This document shows, in pieces, positions 1 through 10,600 of a stretch of 64,000 nucleotides of DNA. Within the stretch, counting starts at the first letter, position 1. Each line of letters starts with the position of its first letter. The position numbers and the translations under genes are program-made. The notes beneath the pieces are model-generated. The model was not told the origin of the DNA, ran no database searches, and saw nothing but the letters and a program-made list of their open reading frames with translations. Origin of the DNA: Jacaranda mimosifolia (Eukaryota; Streptophyta; Magnoliopsida; Lamiales; Bignoniaceae); NCBI GenBank assembly GCA_018894105.1, contig CM032117.1, forward strand, positions 35,878,501 to 35,942,500, written 5' to 3'.

Positions 1-836
1 ATCTACCATGTGTGGTGCAAAAACATTTCAAGCACAAAAGGAGTTGGAAAAAACACTCAAAATTCATCAAAACCACAAAACAGGGGCTGCCGCCCTGCCT
101 GGTGCACGGCTGGGTAGGCAGCGCGCACAGCATGCGCGCATCACCTGACCAGTGCCCGATTGCTGCTCGACAGCCCCCTGTTTTGGGGCTTCCAAGTGAA
201 TCAAGTTGTTTTCCACTCAACTTTCATGCGACAATAGTTTTAGCACATGTTCTTAACACTTAAACACACATTATAGATGAATTTCCAGATTTAAAACCTC
301 TATTAAAAAAGAAATTCCAAAGTCAAAGCATGAGGACCGGACAAAAGGTCACCACGGTCCTCAAGTTAGAAGGCTAATAATATGCACTGGCGTAAGCGGG
401 AGGATTAACCACTACCGACTTGCCACGATGACTATCTAGTGGATTCTTCGGAGGGCCTTCAGTACCTTGTTCTCTACCAAGCACCCACTAACATACACTC
501 GTATCTCATACAAATTGCTCTTGGAACGGAGCAATATCCAACTCTTGGATTTATGCATCGTTAGTGCAAGTCTAGTTGGATCTCAGATGCCCTATCTTGT
601 AAGATCCTATGACTTAGAAGATTTAAGATCACGACCGTATAAAACTTAGTCCATGGTCACCGAACTAAGCCATATAGTCATGTGTGATCTAAGGGCTTCA
701 TCCAAATGCAATTGAAGTAATATAAAGCACAAGATGAAGGTGGCCATATAAAGAATATCATTCAATCAAGATTGTTTTATAAGAAAATAGCTTTCACAAG
801 GCCAACATAATTAGTTTGCCGGGCACTATTCGAATG
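1..836 (-). mobile_element. Fragment R: copia LTR start fused to leader
   Basis: Read on the minus strand, this fragment begins at 836 with a mutated LTR start (the usual TGTTGGAATAG has become CATTCGAATAG). It follows the family LTR for about 520 bases, then jumps near position 314 into the leader region that normally lies some 650 bases downstream of the primer-binding site. The rest of the LTR, including the promoter, and the primer-binding site are missing, so this is an internal deletion derivative. Positions 85-185 are the GC-rich island seen in the other leaders of this family; short open frames there are not genes. The left end runs off the window. Confidence 0.8.
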
Positions 837-1118
837 TACTTCATAAGATACACATTTCTGAATTGAGTATTATCATCGGTGAAGGTGATGAAGTAAGAAT
901 AGCGTCCTCTCACATTTACTCTGGGTAGGCCACGAACATTTATATGGATCAAATCCAAAGGATTTATAGTTCGCTCCGATTGTCCCGTAAAAAAAGCTTT
1001 TGTCATTTTTCCCTTTAAACAAGACTCACAAGTAGGAAGATCCTCTATGCCACTAACATTTAGTACTTTAAGAGCTTCTAACTTGCTCATCCAATTTTTA
1101 GAGATACGTCCAAGTATT
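837..1118 (-). pseudogene. Fragment Q: copia GAG-pre-integrase and integrase N-terminal remnant
   Basis: The minus strand encodes a readable piece of a copia polyprotein. A GAG-pre-integrase segment (SKLEALKVLNVSGIEDLP, then TCESCLKGKMTKA) runs into the start of the integrase core (PLDLIH, YSYFITFTDD, YLMKY). In family copies the core opens with HTDVCGPL, which carries the first catalytic Asp; here it reads HINVRGLP, so that Asp is lost. The remnant is cut by LTR starts on both sides: R in minus orientation at the left, S in plus orientation at the right. Q is therefore an older insertion that received at least two later ones. It is not the missing part of P, because it overlaps the stretch where P is cut. 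Confidence 0.85.
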
Positions 1119-1881
1119 TTTGGAATAGTGCCCCGCAAGCCAATTAGATTGGCCTTGTAGACTATTTCCTTGTAAGACAACTTGATTGAATGATATTCCT
1201 TATATGGTCATCTTTATGTTATGCTTATTATTCACTTTGCTTTCATTTGGATGAAAAGCACAAAAGTTGAGCAAAAATCAACTTGATCCATGCAAATCGT
1301 GAAATAGGTCTACTGCTGCCCATGGCTGAACATTGGTCAGGCAACAGACACGCTAGGTGTGCATTCAGGCTATCCGGCGGCATGGCAGTTTCGGTTTTGA
1401 GGATTTTGAGTGTTGATTTTTGGTTCCTTAAGTGACCAAAAGTGTTTTGCACACACATAATAGATGCACAAATGTTGTGCAAGTTCTCAAAATTATGTTT
1501 GGCATTTTTATTACTTTTAAAAATTAGTTAAAGTTAGTCTTCAATAATGTGACATAATTGTTATGCTTCATCTTGCTTGGCCAATTAATTGTTTATGAGA
1601 TAAGCATTTAATTATTGGAATTGAATGCTAATTCATTTATTTATTGTTCATTTAAATGTTGAATGGATGATGAATGGATGTGGATGATCATGAGCCTTTA
1701 ATATTGGTATTATTTGTTTCAAGTTGTTGGAAAGGGTTGTATTAAATTGGGGCTTGCATGCCTCTTTATTTCTATCTTGTAATGTTATCAGAGTATGACA
1801 CTAGGAGTGATAATTTCTTTCTCTTGTAAATGTTACAGGGAGGAAGGAAGACCATTTGAGGCACGAAGACCATGAATGCAT

Positions 1882-2020
1882 GGGGATAATATTTTTGTAA
1901 TAGCTAGATTTAATCAACCTACTTAAAATCAATTAGGTGGTGCACCTATGGCTCTAAGTGCACCACCTAATTGATTTTAAGTGGGTTGATTAAATCTAGC
2001 TATTACAAAAATGTATCCCC
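1882..2020. repeat. Long near-perfect foldback palindrome in the S leader
   Basis: The arms 1882-1944 and 1959-2020 are inverted copies of each other with only a few mismatches, separated by a 14-base spacer (CCTATGGCTCTAAG). In D, F, K and H only about the innermost 9-11 bases of this structure exist; there the sequence to the right goes directly on to the TTGGTTAGGCTCATGG segment. In S the right arm is an inverted copy of the left leader sequence inserted before that segment. It looks like copying back along the same strand at a pre-existing hairpin. Confidence 0.9.
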
Positions 2021-2310
2021 AGTACACCACTTGGTTAGGCTCATGGTCATCCCACCCTAGGAGCATGCTAGGTGCATTTACTTATTTATACTTTTCATAT
2101 CCTATTGATGAATGTAATGTATGCATTAGGATATAGAAAAACTAAATAAGAAGATAAAAATGATGAGATCTTTGCAAGGAAGAAAAACCCTCCACTTAGA
2201 ATGTCTAAGTCCTCTCAATATTAAGTCAAAATGGATATAAATTAAAAGGAATTTTAATTAATCAATGATTTCTACCAATAGTGTATGCCATGACAACGCT
2301 ACTGATTTTG

Positions 2311-2620
2311 TGTGATGGCACTCAGACATGGGGGTCCTACTTAGGAGCATAGCTGTGAGCGTATACTTAGCATGCAATGCACCTTTGATTTGAGAATGCC
2401 CACGCATTGGCACTCGATCACGAGGGATGTCGTGATGCTGTCTCAAGTCAAAGTTTGATTGGTAGGTTTGACTTAATGCCTAGGAATGTAGATGAATGGG
2501 GTCACGTGGGTCTACATGAAAAGTGAGGCAAGATATATCAAGAGTTGCATAGAGATGCAATTAGCAAAGGTTGCTTACCCTTCGATTGGTTGTGGGTGGC
2601 ACTCGGTCACAAGGGTCTAC
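2311..2620 (+). other. Leader hairpin array of S, GGTCACGGGG-type core
   Basis: Four related sites lie at 2317-2336, 2409-2428, 2486-2517 and 2598-2617. Sites i, ii and iv share GGCACTC followed by a variable core and GGGGTC or a near version (core GACATGGG, GATCACGA, GGTCACAA). Site iii is enclosed by ATGTAGA and TCTACAT, which can pair. The outer stems differ by position while the cores resemble each other. No function is known to me; RNA structure is inferred from pairing by eye. Confidence 0.7.
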
Positions 2621-3174
2621 TTCTAAGTCCTTGGGATCTTGATTCTTACTAGAAAATATGATTTTTCGAATTCTTCTAGGGGATGAAGGATTTGATAAAA
2701 TAGTGGGAGGAAAACATGTTTGGAAAACCATAGTATCGAGACTATTAGGGAGCTAGCAAATATCTTACCCTAGGCATCCTTCAGGAGATAGGAAATGGAA
2801 GAATTATATTTGCATGGCAAGCATAGAGCTAGAACAGTTCTCCAAAAGCATATTCATTCGGCTAATTATTTGGGCTCCATAGGCTAGAGGTTAGACATCG
2901 ACCATGGAGATTAGGTACTCTTCAATTAATTGAGATTAATTGAATTGAGTCATTAGTTTAAGGAAGTTTAAACTAATGTGAAAATTTTGATATTCTAAAA
3001 GTGACAAGAGTTGTGAGCCCATGTCCAATGAATGGTAGAACGTAATGGGTCACACATAAAAGCCAATTGAAAAACCTACTTGATGAAGGGAATTTTCTAA
3101 GAGTTAGAGAAATTCCATCTTGACTGATTTTGGAGGGAAATGATTGACATAATTTTTTGGTCATGTTGGCTTGA

Positions 3175-3375
3175 TAAATTTAATTGTTAAATTAATCTAA
3201 ATAATTTAAGGAGTTAATTTAATTGGTGCCACATGACTATCAATTGGTAAAGTTAACTTAAGGAGTTAAATTAACACCTTCTAGCTTAAAGAGTTAAGCT
3301 AATTGACTCAAAGTGTTAAGTCAAGGTTAATTAATTAAATTAAAAAGGTTAATTTAATTAATATGAAGAATTAAT
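3175..3375 (+). repeat. Palindrome array in the O 5' LTR
   Basis: A run of short inverted repeats of the form NNNTTAA-spacer-TTAANNN lies about 200-400 bases upstream of the TATA box. Examples are GTTAACTTAA with GGAG and TTAAATTAAC, TAGCTTAA with AGAG and TTAAGCTA, and TTGACTCAA with GTG and TTAAGTCAA. The arms differ from unit to unit but match each other within a unit. The same array is present in the other LTRs. Confidence 0.75.
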
Positions 3376-3524
3376 TTGGAGGGAAATTCAAATGAAGAGT
3401 TCATTTGGAGTGCATTTAGAAGTTATTTGGTTGACATTTCATGAGATAAAATGAAGATTCCAAATAAAATTCAAATATAAGTGAAATGTGAATTTCACAC
3501 ATGCAACTTGCTTGCTTAGGTGGA

Positions 3525-3592
3525 ACCTCATGAGAGGTGTGATGCCAACTAGCGTAACACTTTTCCTCCCTCTATATATAGATATAGAGTGA
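3525..3592 (+). promoter_or_regulatory. O 5' LTR promoter: inverted repeat and TATA box
   Basis: The TATA-like block TCTATATATAGATATAG lies at 3571-3587, in the position held by a TATA block in every promoter-bearing LTR of the window. Just upstream, GGTGTGATGCC is followed after a short spacer by a degenerate inverted copy (AGCGTAACAC). Transcription would be expected to start about 30 bases downstream; this is inferred. Confidence 0.65.
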
Positions 3593-4260
3593 CTGGCCAC
3601 TTAGAGGCTAAGCTTGCAAAATCTAGATCTAATTGTTAGATTCCATTTTTCCCTTCAATTTTGTGACTCTCTCATGTGTTGAGGCTTCACACTTTCTTCA
3701 CCTCTCCCTCTTCAATTTTCAGCCTTCAACCTCATTTTTCTCTCCTTGATTTTCCAAATGATTAAGAGAGATTTGGATTAGCCATTGGTGTGTGGATCAT
3801 GTCATTAGAGGCAATATATTAGGATTGTTTGGCTTTTGGAGGTCCACAACTGAGGCAATAATTTTGGAGCGTCTTTTCAGGACCTTCCTAAAGTCATTTT
3901 TGGCTGAATTGTTTACTGGATCTTTATCAAGGTATTGGTGATCTTGTGTCCAAATTTCAGCTAATTTGGAGGAGATTTGATAGGGAAATTGTTGCCAACT
4001 TACTGCTAAAGGCTTTATTATTCAGAAGGGACAAGTTCTGGCCCAAATTGTGGTGTTTAGCTAGCTTTACTCTTGAAAGACAGCTTTCAAGTCTTAAAGC
4101 ATTCTTCCTTCTGTCCTTGGATTTTTGATCATTCAAGGTAATCTTTCATCTAAATTTAAATTTGAAGCATGATTATATCCTTGGTTTTGAGTGTAGCCAA
4201 GTTAATTTAGCCTTTTTTGTGGTTTTATTATTGAATCCTTGTGCTACACCTGACTTCAAG

Positions 4261-4273
4261 TGGTATCGGAGCC
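4261..4273 (+). other. O primer-binding site
   Basis: TGGTATCGGAGCC follows the LTR end (TTCA) after the two bases AG. It differs from the common plant TGGTATCAGAGC, complementary to initiator tRNA-Met, by one base. Confidence 0.9.
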
Positions 4274-4633
4274 TATTTCATGATTTAATTTGAATTTTTG
4301 TTGATCAATTCATATGATAGATTGATCTAAATCTCCAAATACTTGATCCAATTTATGAATTGGAGCGTTTGCATGATGATGCTTGTAGCTCTTTTGATGA
4401 TGAATTGAATTATGCTAGTATGTATTTTAAGAGTTAATTCAAATGTTAATATGTTTTTGATTCATGGATAATTATGCTAAATTTGATTTAGCATGGATTT
4501 TTATTAAATGTTAATATAACATGTTAAATTTGGTCTTAAGGTGTTCTAGTCATTTTTTGGATCCAATTGGATTGGAGATTATTGGAGGTTTTTGAAGATT
4601 TATGATTCTTACTTGAACCTTGAAACATGTTTG
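4274..4633 (+). other. O leader, part 1 (interrupted by N1)
   Basis: This is untranslated leader matching the first 360 bases after the primer-binding site in D and F. It ends in GAAACATGTTTG where N1's LTR begins (TGAAGTC). The next several hundred bases of leader, including the GC-rich island, are absent on the other side of N1, so sequence was lost at or after the insertion. Confidence 0.75.
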
Positions 4634-6780
4634 TGAAGTCACATGTAGCACTAGGATCCAATTATCAAAGCATAAAAACACCAAAATAACTAGGCTACAT
4701 ATGAAGCCAAGGATCTAAACATGTCTTAGATTTAGATTTCGTATAAGGATTACCTTAATTTCTGGCAACGTTTACCTAATCAAACTAACCCGGAATTGAG
4801 TGAAACTTGGACCAAACGATCACCAACACCTTGATGATTCTCCAGTAAAAATTTCACCTCAAAAACATTTCGGAAATACCTCCAATGGACGCTCCAAAGT
4901 TTCTACCCGAACAGAGGATCTCCAAGAGGTTAGCAATCCAATTATTTTGCCTCTAATCGTAAGATCCACACACCAATGCATAATTCAATTTTCTTCAATG
5001 TTAGTTGAAAAACAAAAAAGAGAAATGAAGAATGAAAACTTGATTTGGAGGTAGAACATGAAGAAATGTGAAGCTTCAACACATGAGGCAACATGAAAAT
5101 TGGAGGGAAAGAAAGAGAATCAACGGTTAGATCTAAATTGCTTGTTTTCACATGTGGCCACCCTTTCTCTCTCTATATCTATATATATATATAGGGAGGG
5201 AAGGGGTGATGCCAAGGTGGAATCACACTTTCTTCAAGTTGGTGCCAACTTGCTTGCAAATTGGCAAGCAAGTGGCATGTGAATTTAAATGTGCATTTAA
5301 ATTTCATTTGAAATTTTCATTTCATCTCATTAAATGTCATCCAAATAAATTCTAATTCACACCAAAAGAACATTTCATTTGAATTTTCCCTCCAAAATGG
5401 ATTCTTTATTTTAATTAAATTAAATACTTTAATTTAATTAATTAACCTTTGACTTAACTCTTAAGTCAATTAGCTTTAATTAACCTTTGACTTAACTCTT
5501 AATTCAATTAGCTTAACTCTTTAAGCTAGCTTGACCAATTGACAGTCATGTGCCACCAATTAATTAAAATTTTAATTAATTGGTCTAATTTAACTATTTA
5601 AATTAATTGGATCAATTTAATAATATTAAACCAAAATGATCAGAAATTGTGTCAATCGAACACCCCTCAAAATCAGTCATAGAGGATTTTTTCTAACTCT
5701 TAGAAAATTTCGCTTCATCAAGTAGGACTTGCAATTGGCTTTTGTGTGTGACCCATTAGGTTCTACCATTCATTGGACATGGGCTCACAACTTTTGTGAT
5801 TTATTGAATATCAAATATTCACATTAGTTTAAACTCCCTTAAACTAATGACTCAATTTAATTAATCTCGTTAATTGAAGAATACCCAATCTCCATATTTG
5901 ATGTCCAACCTTAAGTCCATGGAGCCTGACTAATTGGCTGAAATGAATGATTTTGGAGAACCATTCTACCTCTACGCGTACCATACCAATGCGGCCCTTC
6001 TGTCTCCTATCTCCCAAAAGAGGCCTAGGGCAAGATGTTTGTTGGCTCCCTAATAGTCTTAATACTATGTCTCTATTCTAGTGTTCAATCTCCTTTATGA
6101 CCTCATGTTCGAAAAACTACTTTTTCAAATTATCATACTACCTTGCGCAACTATTTCGTGGAATCAATCATTATGGAATACATAGGAGATGTAACTCGCC
6201 CTTCTCAATGATGAGGAGTTGGATCCTATCTTGGATCAAATAAGCCTCCATGTCTAAGTAGCTCATACCCATCTCAACCTGAAAGAGCCACTAAGTGGTC
6301 CAGAAAGAGTCAAAGCATGATGACCTAGACACAAGGGTGCCATGGATCCTCATGTCGAAGTACTAATTATATACACTAGCATAAGCTGGAGAACTTGCCA
6401 CTATGGTTATTTAGTGGATTCTCTAACATGCACCTATTTCTCATATCGATTGCCCATGAAATAGAGCAATATCCAACCCTTTGATTTATGTATCGTTAAT
6501 GCAAGTCTATCCAGATCTTAGATGCCCTATCTCATAAGATCCTACAACTTGAAAGATTTAAGATCACGAGTGTGTACGACTTGCTTCATGATCACCACCC
6601 AATGCATGACCAAGTCCTAGAGTCTTGTGTGATCTAAGGGCTTCAACCAAATATGAGTGAAGAATTATAAGCATAAGATGAAGAAGGCAATATAAAATAA
6701 ATATCATTCAATCAAGATAGTATCATAACTGAAATAGTTTACATGCTAATCTAATTTGCTTGTGGGGCTTTATTCCAACA
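4634..6780 (-). repeat. N1 3' LTR
   Basis: On the plus strand this begins TGAAGTCACATGTAGC and ends GGCTTTATTCCAACA, so on its own strand it starts TGTTGGAATAAAGCC and ends ...GACTTCA. The same end sequence is found at 12010 next to N1's primer-binding site, which pairs the two LTRs. It contains the palindrome array (about 5400-5610) and a TATA block. Confidence 0.9.
5160..5250 (-). promoter_or_regulatory. N1 3' LTR promoter
   Basis: A TATA-rich block lies at 5173-5193. To its right on the plus strand, hence upstream on the element strand, GGTGATGCC and GGAATCACACTTTC form a decayed version of the inverted repeat seen in the other LTRs. Being in the 3' LTR, this promoter would fire outward into O's leader if active. 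Confidence 0.55.
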
Positions 6781-7180
6781 ATCTCCCAGTTGCCCTAAAA
6801 CCAATTCCTCATAATCTTAAGATCATCTTCACAAAATGTCTTTTAAAGACCTTTTGTAATAGGGGTTTAGTCAGTGGATATACTATATTCTCTTGTAAGG
6901 TAACGCTTTCCACTCTAATGTCGCATGTACTGATTTCTGAATTAAATGGTATGACCTCAAAATATGCTTGGATCACTGATGAGATCTTGGCTCCTTAGCT
7001 TGTGCAACCACACCACTGTTGTCACAGAAGAAAACTACAAGCTCAGACAAGCTAGGCACTATATCTAATTCTTGAATAATGTTTTTGATCCAAACTCCTT
7101 CCTTTACAGCTTTTGAAGATGCAATATATTCTGCCTTGATAGTTGAATCGACTGTGGTATTTTGTTTGGAACTCTTTCAA
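6781..7180 (-). pseudogene. N1 RNase H remnant
   Basis: The minus strand encodes the copia RNase H tail, which degrades the RNA strand of RNA-DNA hybrids during reverse transcription. Recognisable segments are DSTIKAEYIASSKAVKEGVW and FCDNSGVVAQAKEPRSH, both seen in other copies. Stops follow within the remaining stretch. It continues directly from the reverse transcriptase remnant to its right, with a frame break near 7180. The polypurine tract (reverse of ATCTCCCAGTTGCCCT, 6781-6796) lies between it and the 3' LTR. Confidence 0.8.
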
Positions 7181-8330
7181 CTCACCGCGCCGCCATTGAG
7201 GTAAAATATAAATCCCAAAATGGATTTTAGGTCATCTACATTGGATTGGAAACTAGAATCTGAAAACCCATTGGGTTTCAATTTTCTATTGCCGTATAGT
7301 AAAAATAAATCCCTGGTCTTTCTCAAGTACTTAAGGATTACTTTGACGGCCATCCAGTGACTATCACTGGGGTTGGATTGGAAACGACTTGTAACACTTA
7401 GAGCGTGTGCCATATCCGATCTTATATATTGAACGACATACATTATGCTCCCAATGGTGGACACATAAGGTATGTAGGACATCTTACATCTCTCTTCTTC
7501 TATTTTAGGGGCCATAGAATTGGAGAGATGAATACCGCATCTCATAGGGGGGAATCCCTTCTTGGATTTTTCCATACTAAACCTCTTTAGTATCCTACTA
7601 ATGTATGGGGTTTGGGAAAGCCCCAGCATCTTCCTCGATCTATCTCTGTAGAAACGTATTCCTAATAAATATAATTCTTTCACCAAATCTTTTGTGGAGA
7701 ATTGAGTAGACAACCATGCTTTAGTACACTCTAACATTTCTTTCTCATTCCCAATGAGAAGAATGTCATCGACATAAAGCACAATAAAATGTATACTACT
7801 CCCACCAATCTTTTTATACACACATGGTTCATACACATTTTTGACAAAGCTAAACAATTTGACTATCTTTTCAAAATGTACATTCCGACTTCGAGACGCT
7901 TGCTTGAGTTAATAAATGGATCCCTCGAGTTTGTAAACCTTTTGTTCACTCCCTTTAGATGTAAAACCTTGTGGTTGCTTTGTATAGATTTCTTCATCAA
8001 TGTTTCCATTAAGGAAACCAGATTTCACATCTATTTGCCATATCTCATAGTCATAATATATAGCTATAACAAGTAAAATTCGAATAGACTCAGGCATTAT
8101 AACTAGTGAAAAGGTTTCCTCGAAATCAAGACTGGGTCTTTAAGTGTAACATTTTTCCATTAGTCGCGCCTTCAAGGTTATCACCTCTCCATTAACTCCT
8201 AGCTTTCTATTATAGATCCACTTGCAGCCTACTGGAACTATTCTATTTAGTGGATCTACCAAAGTCCATACTTTATTGGAGTATGTAGAGTCCATTTTGA
8301 ATTTCATAGCATCAAGCCAATGTCCTGAAT
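7177..8330 (-). pseudogene. N1 reverse transcriptase remnant (YVDD kept)
   Basis: This is the best preserved reverse transcriptase of the window. Reading from 8330, the N-terminal part carries KVWTLVDP and GCKWIYNRKLGVNGEV. A frame break near 8140 is followed by YDYEIWQIDVKSGFLNG (7909-8097). A 226-codon open stretch (7857-7177) then contains YVDDILLIGNE, the catalytic Asp pair of copia reverse transcriptases, and the C-terminal segments MLGLSQTPYISRILKRF and SVTSRFQSNPSD. At least two frame or stop disruptions separate these pieces. It would have made cDNA in virus-like particles. The 226-codon stretch has no start codon context of its own and is a surviving segment, not a separate gene. Confidence 0.85.
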
Positions 8331-9145
8331 CTATGTCCAATATAGCTTCCTCATAGGTCTTCTGATCGCCATCTGATTGGCTTGTCTCATGAAAGAATTC
8401 GAACCTTTCGAGTTGTTTCTTGATTCGGTCCAACCTTCTTAAAGGGTGTGTGTAAGGTTCTTGATGCTCTTTTATTTCCACCGCTTGTGGGATTTGATGA
8501 TCATCTTGAACTTCATCAAGTACAACAACAACATTATTTCTCTCTAATAGAAATTCCTTTTCCAAAAAGTGGGTGTTCCTGGAGACAAACACCTTTTGTT
8601 TCGAGGGATCATAAAAGAAATAACCCAAAGACTTTCTTGGGTATCCCATAAACTTGCACAAGGTAGATCTACTATCCAACTTATCTCCCACTAGCCATCT
8701 CACATAAGCGGGAGACCCCCAAACTTTTATATAGGAGTAAGATGGTACTTTGCCATCCACTTCTCATGCGGTGCCTTTAGCACCAATTTTGAGAGTACTA
8801 CATTTAGTAGCCTCAACGCTGTTTCTAAGGCATATCTCTAAAGGTATATAGGCACATCAAAAAATCTCATCATGGAACGTATCATGTCCAATAAGGTACG
8901 GTTTCTCCTCTTAGCTACTCCATTATGTTGGGGTGTGCCGGCTGGACTCCTTTGAAAGAGAATCCCATTCTTCTTTAGATAATCCAAGAATTCGATACTT
9001 AAGTATTCTCCCCCTCAATCCGATTGAAGAGCTTTAATACTAAGTCTTTTTTGTTTTTCTACTTCATTCCTACACTCTTTGAACTTTTCAAAGGCTTCAG
9101 ACTTGTACTTCATAAGACACATATTTTTGAATTGAGCAATTACAA
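8331..9145 (-). pseudogene. N1 integrase C-terminal half and linker
   Basis: The minus strand carries the later integrase segments: KVWGSPAYVRWLVGDKLDSR, LCKFMGYPRKSLGYFFYDP and VFVSRNTHFLEKEFLLE, then the linker to reverse transcriptase. Further right are the decayed PAGTPQHN segment (about 8925-8950) and YLMKY-type sequence (about 9105-9120). Near 9145 the sequence jumps to the protease region, so the GAG-pre-integrase and the first catalytic Asp of the integrase are deleted. Integrase joins cDNA ends to the target DNA; this one could not. Confidence 0.8.
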
Positions 9146-10092
9146 AGGAGTGTCTTATGACTCATTCTTCTTTCCATCCCCTATAACGAATTACAAAGGT
9201 GAGAACCACATGCAATATCAAATACCCATAAGGAAGAATTTGTCGTCAAATGCACTTTAATAAAGTACATACCCTTCTCAAGGGTTGCAAGGTAAGCTTT
9301 CCAATTCTTATTCTAATGCCCTTTTTCGCCACAATGGAAACAACTCACATCAATTTTAGCTTCTTTCTTTTTTTTAATACCCCTCAAACTTTTCAAGGAT
9401 TGCTTCCCTTTGGAGAAATAACTCTTCTTCATTTTACTTCCCTTTCTGAGACCCCTAGGGCCTTTGACTTGGAGGAGGACGCAAGCATAAGAGGTCTGTC
9501 CTTTTTAATCATTGTCTCGACGGTCACTAGCATGTTCACCAATTCGTTAGTCGTCACTTCTTGCTTGGAATATGAAAGTTCATAACGAATTGATCGAACG
9601 AGCTTGGCAATAATTATAAGATCAAATTTATGTACAGGTCGTTGTCCATGATCACATCTAATTGTCCAAGCTTGTCGATGAGTCCAATCATCTTGAGCTC
9701 ATGATCATGGACACTTGAGCCCTCTACCATCCTTGACCTAAAGAGCTCCCAAGACAAAGCAAACCTTTTGTGTCTAGTTTGGACACTATACAACTCTTGT
9801 AGGTGCATATAGATCTTGCTAGCATGTTATGCTCATGAGTTTTTTGGAGCTCATTGGTCATGGAAGCCATCATGAGACACTTCTTTTGTAGATCATCATC
9901 CACAAACTTCATGAAGAATTCACGAGCCTCATCAGTGGCATCATTGCCAATAGTTCCCAGCGGACTTTGATCAAGAACATAAGTCCTCTTTTAGGAATCA
10001 AGAATTATTTTGAGGTTTCTCAACCTATCGCGAAAGTTTGGCCTGGTTAGTTTATTGGTTTCCAAAATTGCATTGAGTGGATTCTTAGCCAT
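9146..10092 (-). pseudogene. N1 gag and protease edge remnant
   Basis: Reading leftwards from ATG at 10092 (MAKNPLNAI-like start shared by the family), gag forms the particle shell and binds RNA. Recognisable parts are KFVDDDLQKKCLMMASMTNE (about 9912-9850), the SSVHDHELKMIGLIDKLGQL segment (about 9730-9660) and a CFHCGEKGH zinc knuckle (about 9350-9320) that runs into a stop at the next codon. Several frame changes are needed to read it through. The protease is represented only by its first part (about 9260-9150) before the deletion. Confidence 0.8.
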
Positions 10093-10289
10093 TTTGAGTT
10101 TGAAGATTTCACAAATCTACAAAAAGTGATAAAAGAGAATACAAGCATGTGATTGAATTTTGATATTTGAAAACATGTTCGTGGTCTTTCAAGCATGTTT
10201 TCCCCCACTATTTTATCAAATCCATTACCTTCTAGAAGAATTCGGGAAACCATATTTCCTAGTGAGAATCAAGACCCTAAGGACTTGTA

Positions 10290-10600
10290 AGCGAACCCCC
10301 ATGACCAAGTGCCATTTGCAAACAATCGAAAGGTAAGCAACATTTGCTAATTGTATCTTATGCAACTTTTCATATATTTTGCCTCACTTTTCATGTAGAC
10401 TTACGTAACTATGCGCCATCTACATTACTAGGTGTTAAGTTGTACCTACCAATCAAACTTTGATTCGAGGTCGCTCCACAACATTCCCCGTGACTGAGTG
10501 CCAATGTACAGGAAGCCTCAAATCAAGGGTGCATCATATTCTAAGTCTATGATCATAGCTTTCCACTTAAGTGTAACCCCCATGATAGAGTGCCATCACA
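10290..10600 (-). other. Leader hairpin array of N1, GGTCACGGGG-type core
   Basis: On the minus strand the sites are i 10594-10575 (core CTATCATGGGGG), ii 10502-10483 (CAGTCACGGGG), iii 10425-10393 (outer stem ATGTAGA with TCTACAT perfect, core decayed) and iv 10313-10293 (TTGGTCATGGGGG). Sites i, ii and iv keep GGCACT before the core. The set belongs with S, O and H. Confidence 0.75.

Larger units (their letters stand above)
1119..2732 (+). mobile_element. Fragment S: copia LTR start fused to most of a leader
   Basis: A degraded plus-strand LTR start (TTTTTGGAATAG instead of TGTTGGAATAG) runs for about 130 bases. It is joined near 1252 to the leader just before the GC-rich island (about 1300-1390), with the rest of the LTR and the primer-binding site missing. 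The leader then runs almost to its end, but the gag start is not reached. At 2729-2732 the sequence switches to the middle of another LTR (that of O) with a CATA overlap shared by both parents, which suggests a microhomology-mediated join. S carries the leader hairpin array and a long foldback palindrome described separately. S and O could be one rearranged element. Confidence 0.75.
2733..4258 (+). repeat. O 5' LTR, first third missing
   Basis: This follows the family LTR from the segment GTATCGAGACTATTAGGGAGC to its end (ACTTCA), directly before AG and the primer-binding site. The first 700 or so bases of the LTR are missing at the join with S. It matches O's 3' LTR (32579-34814) in the same order, including the end GTGCTACACCTGACTTCA versus GTGCTACACTTAACTTCA, which supports their pairing. 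Confidence 0.8.

Noticed and set aside
12..263. Open frames over the GC-rich island (also 11208-11522, 43167-43394, 61876-62267)
   Set aside because: The islands differ strongly between copies, frames exist on both strands, and none is shared; the higher GC simply gives fewer stops.
794..1180. Single 128-codon minus-strand protein across 794-1180
   Set aside because: Only 837-1118 is integrase; the two ends are LTR starts of R and S read in frame by chance.
3560..3600. AT-rich runs as a MITE or a Helitron end
   Set aside because: The blocks are the TATA region and palindrome array of the LTRs, in constant position in all copies, without independent target duplications.
5100..5355. Open frames around the ATATATAT block as small secreted or membrane proteins
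   Set aside because: They overlap the LTR promoter on the strand opposite to the element and are not kept in the other LTRs.
7177..7857. 226-codon open frame with an intact YVDD as a living gene
   Set aside because: It is the middle of N1's reverse transcriptase. The upstream and downstream parts are in other frames and N1 lacks half its integrase, so it is a surviving segment of a pseudogene.
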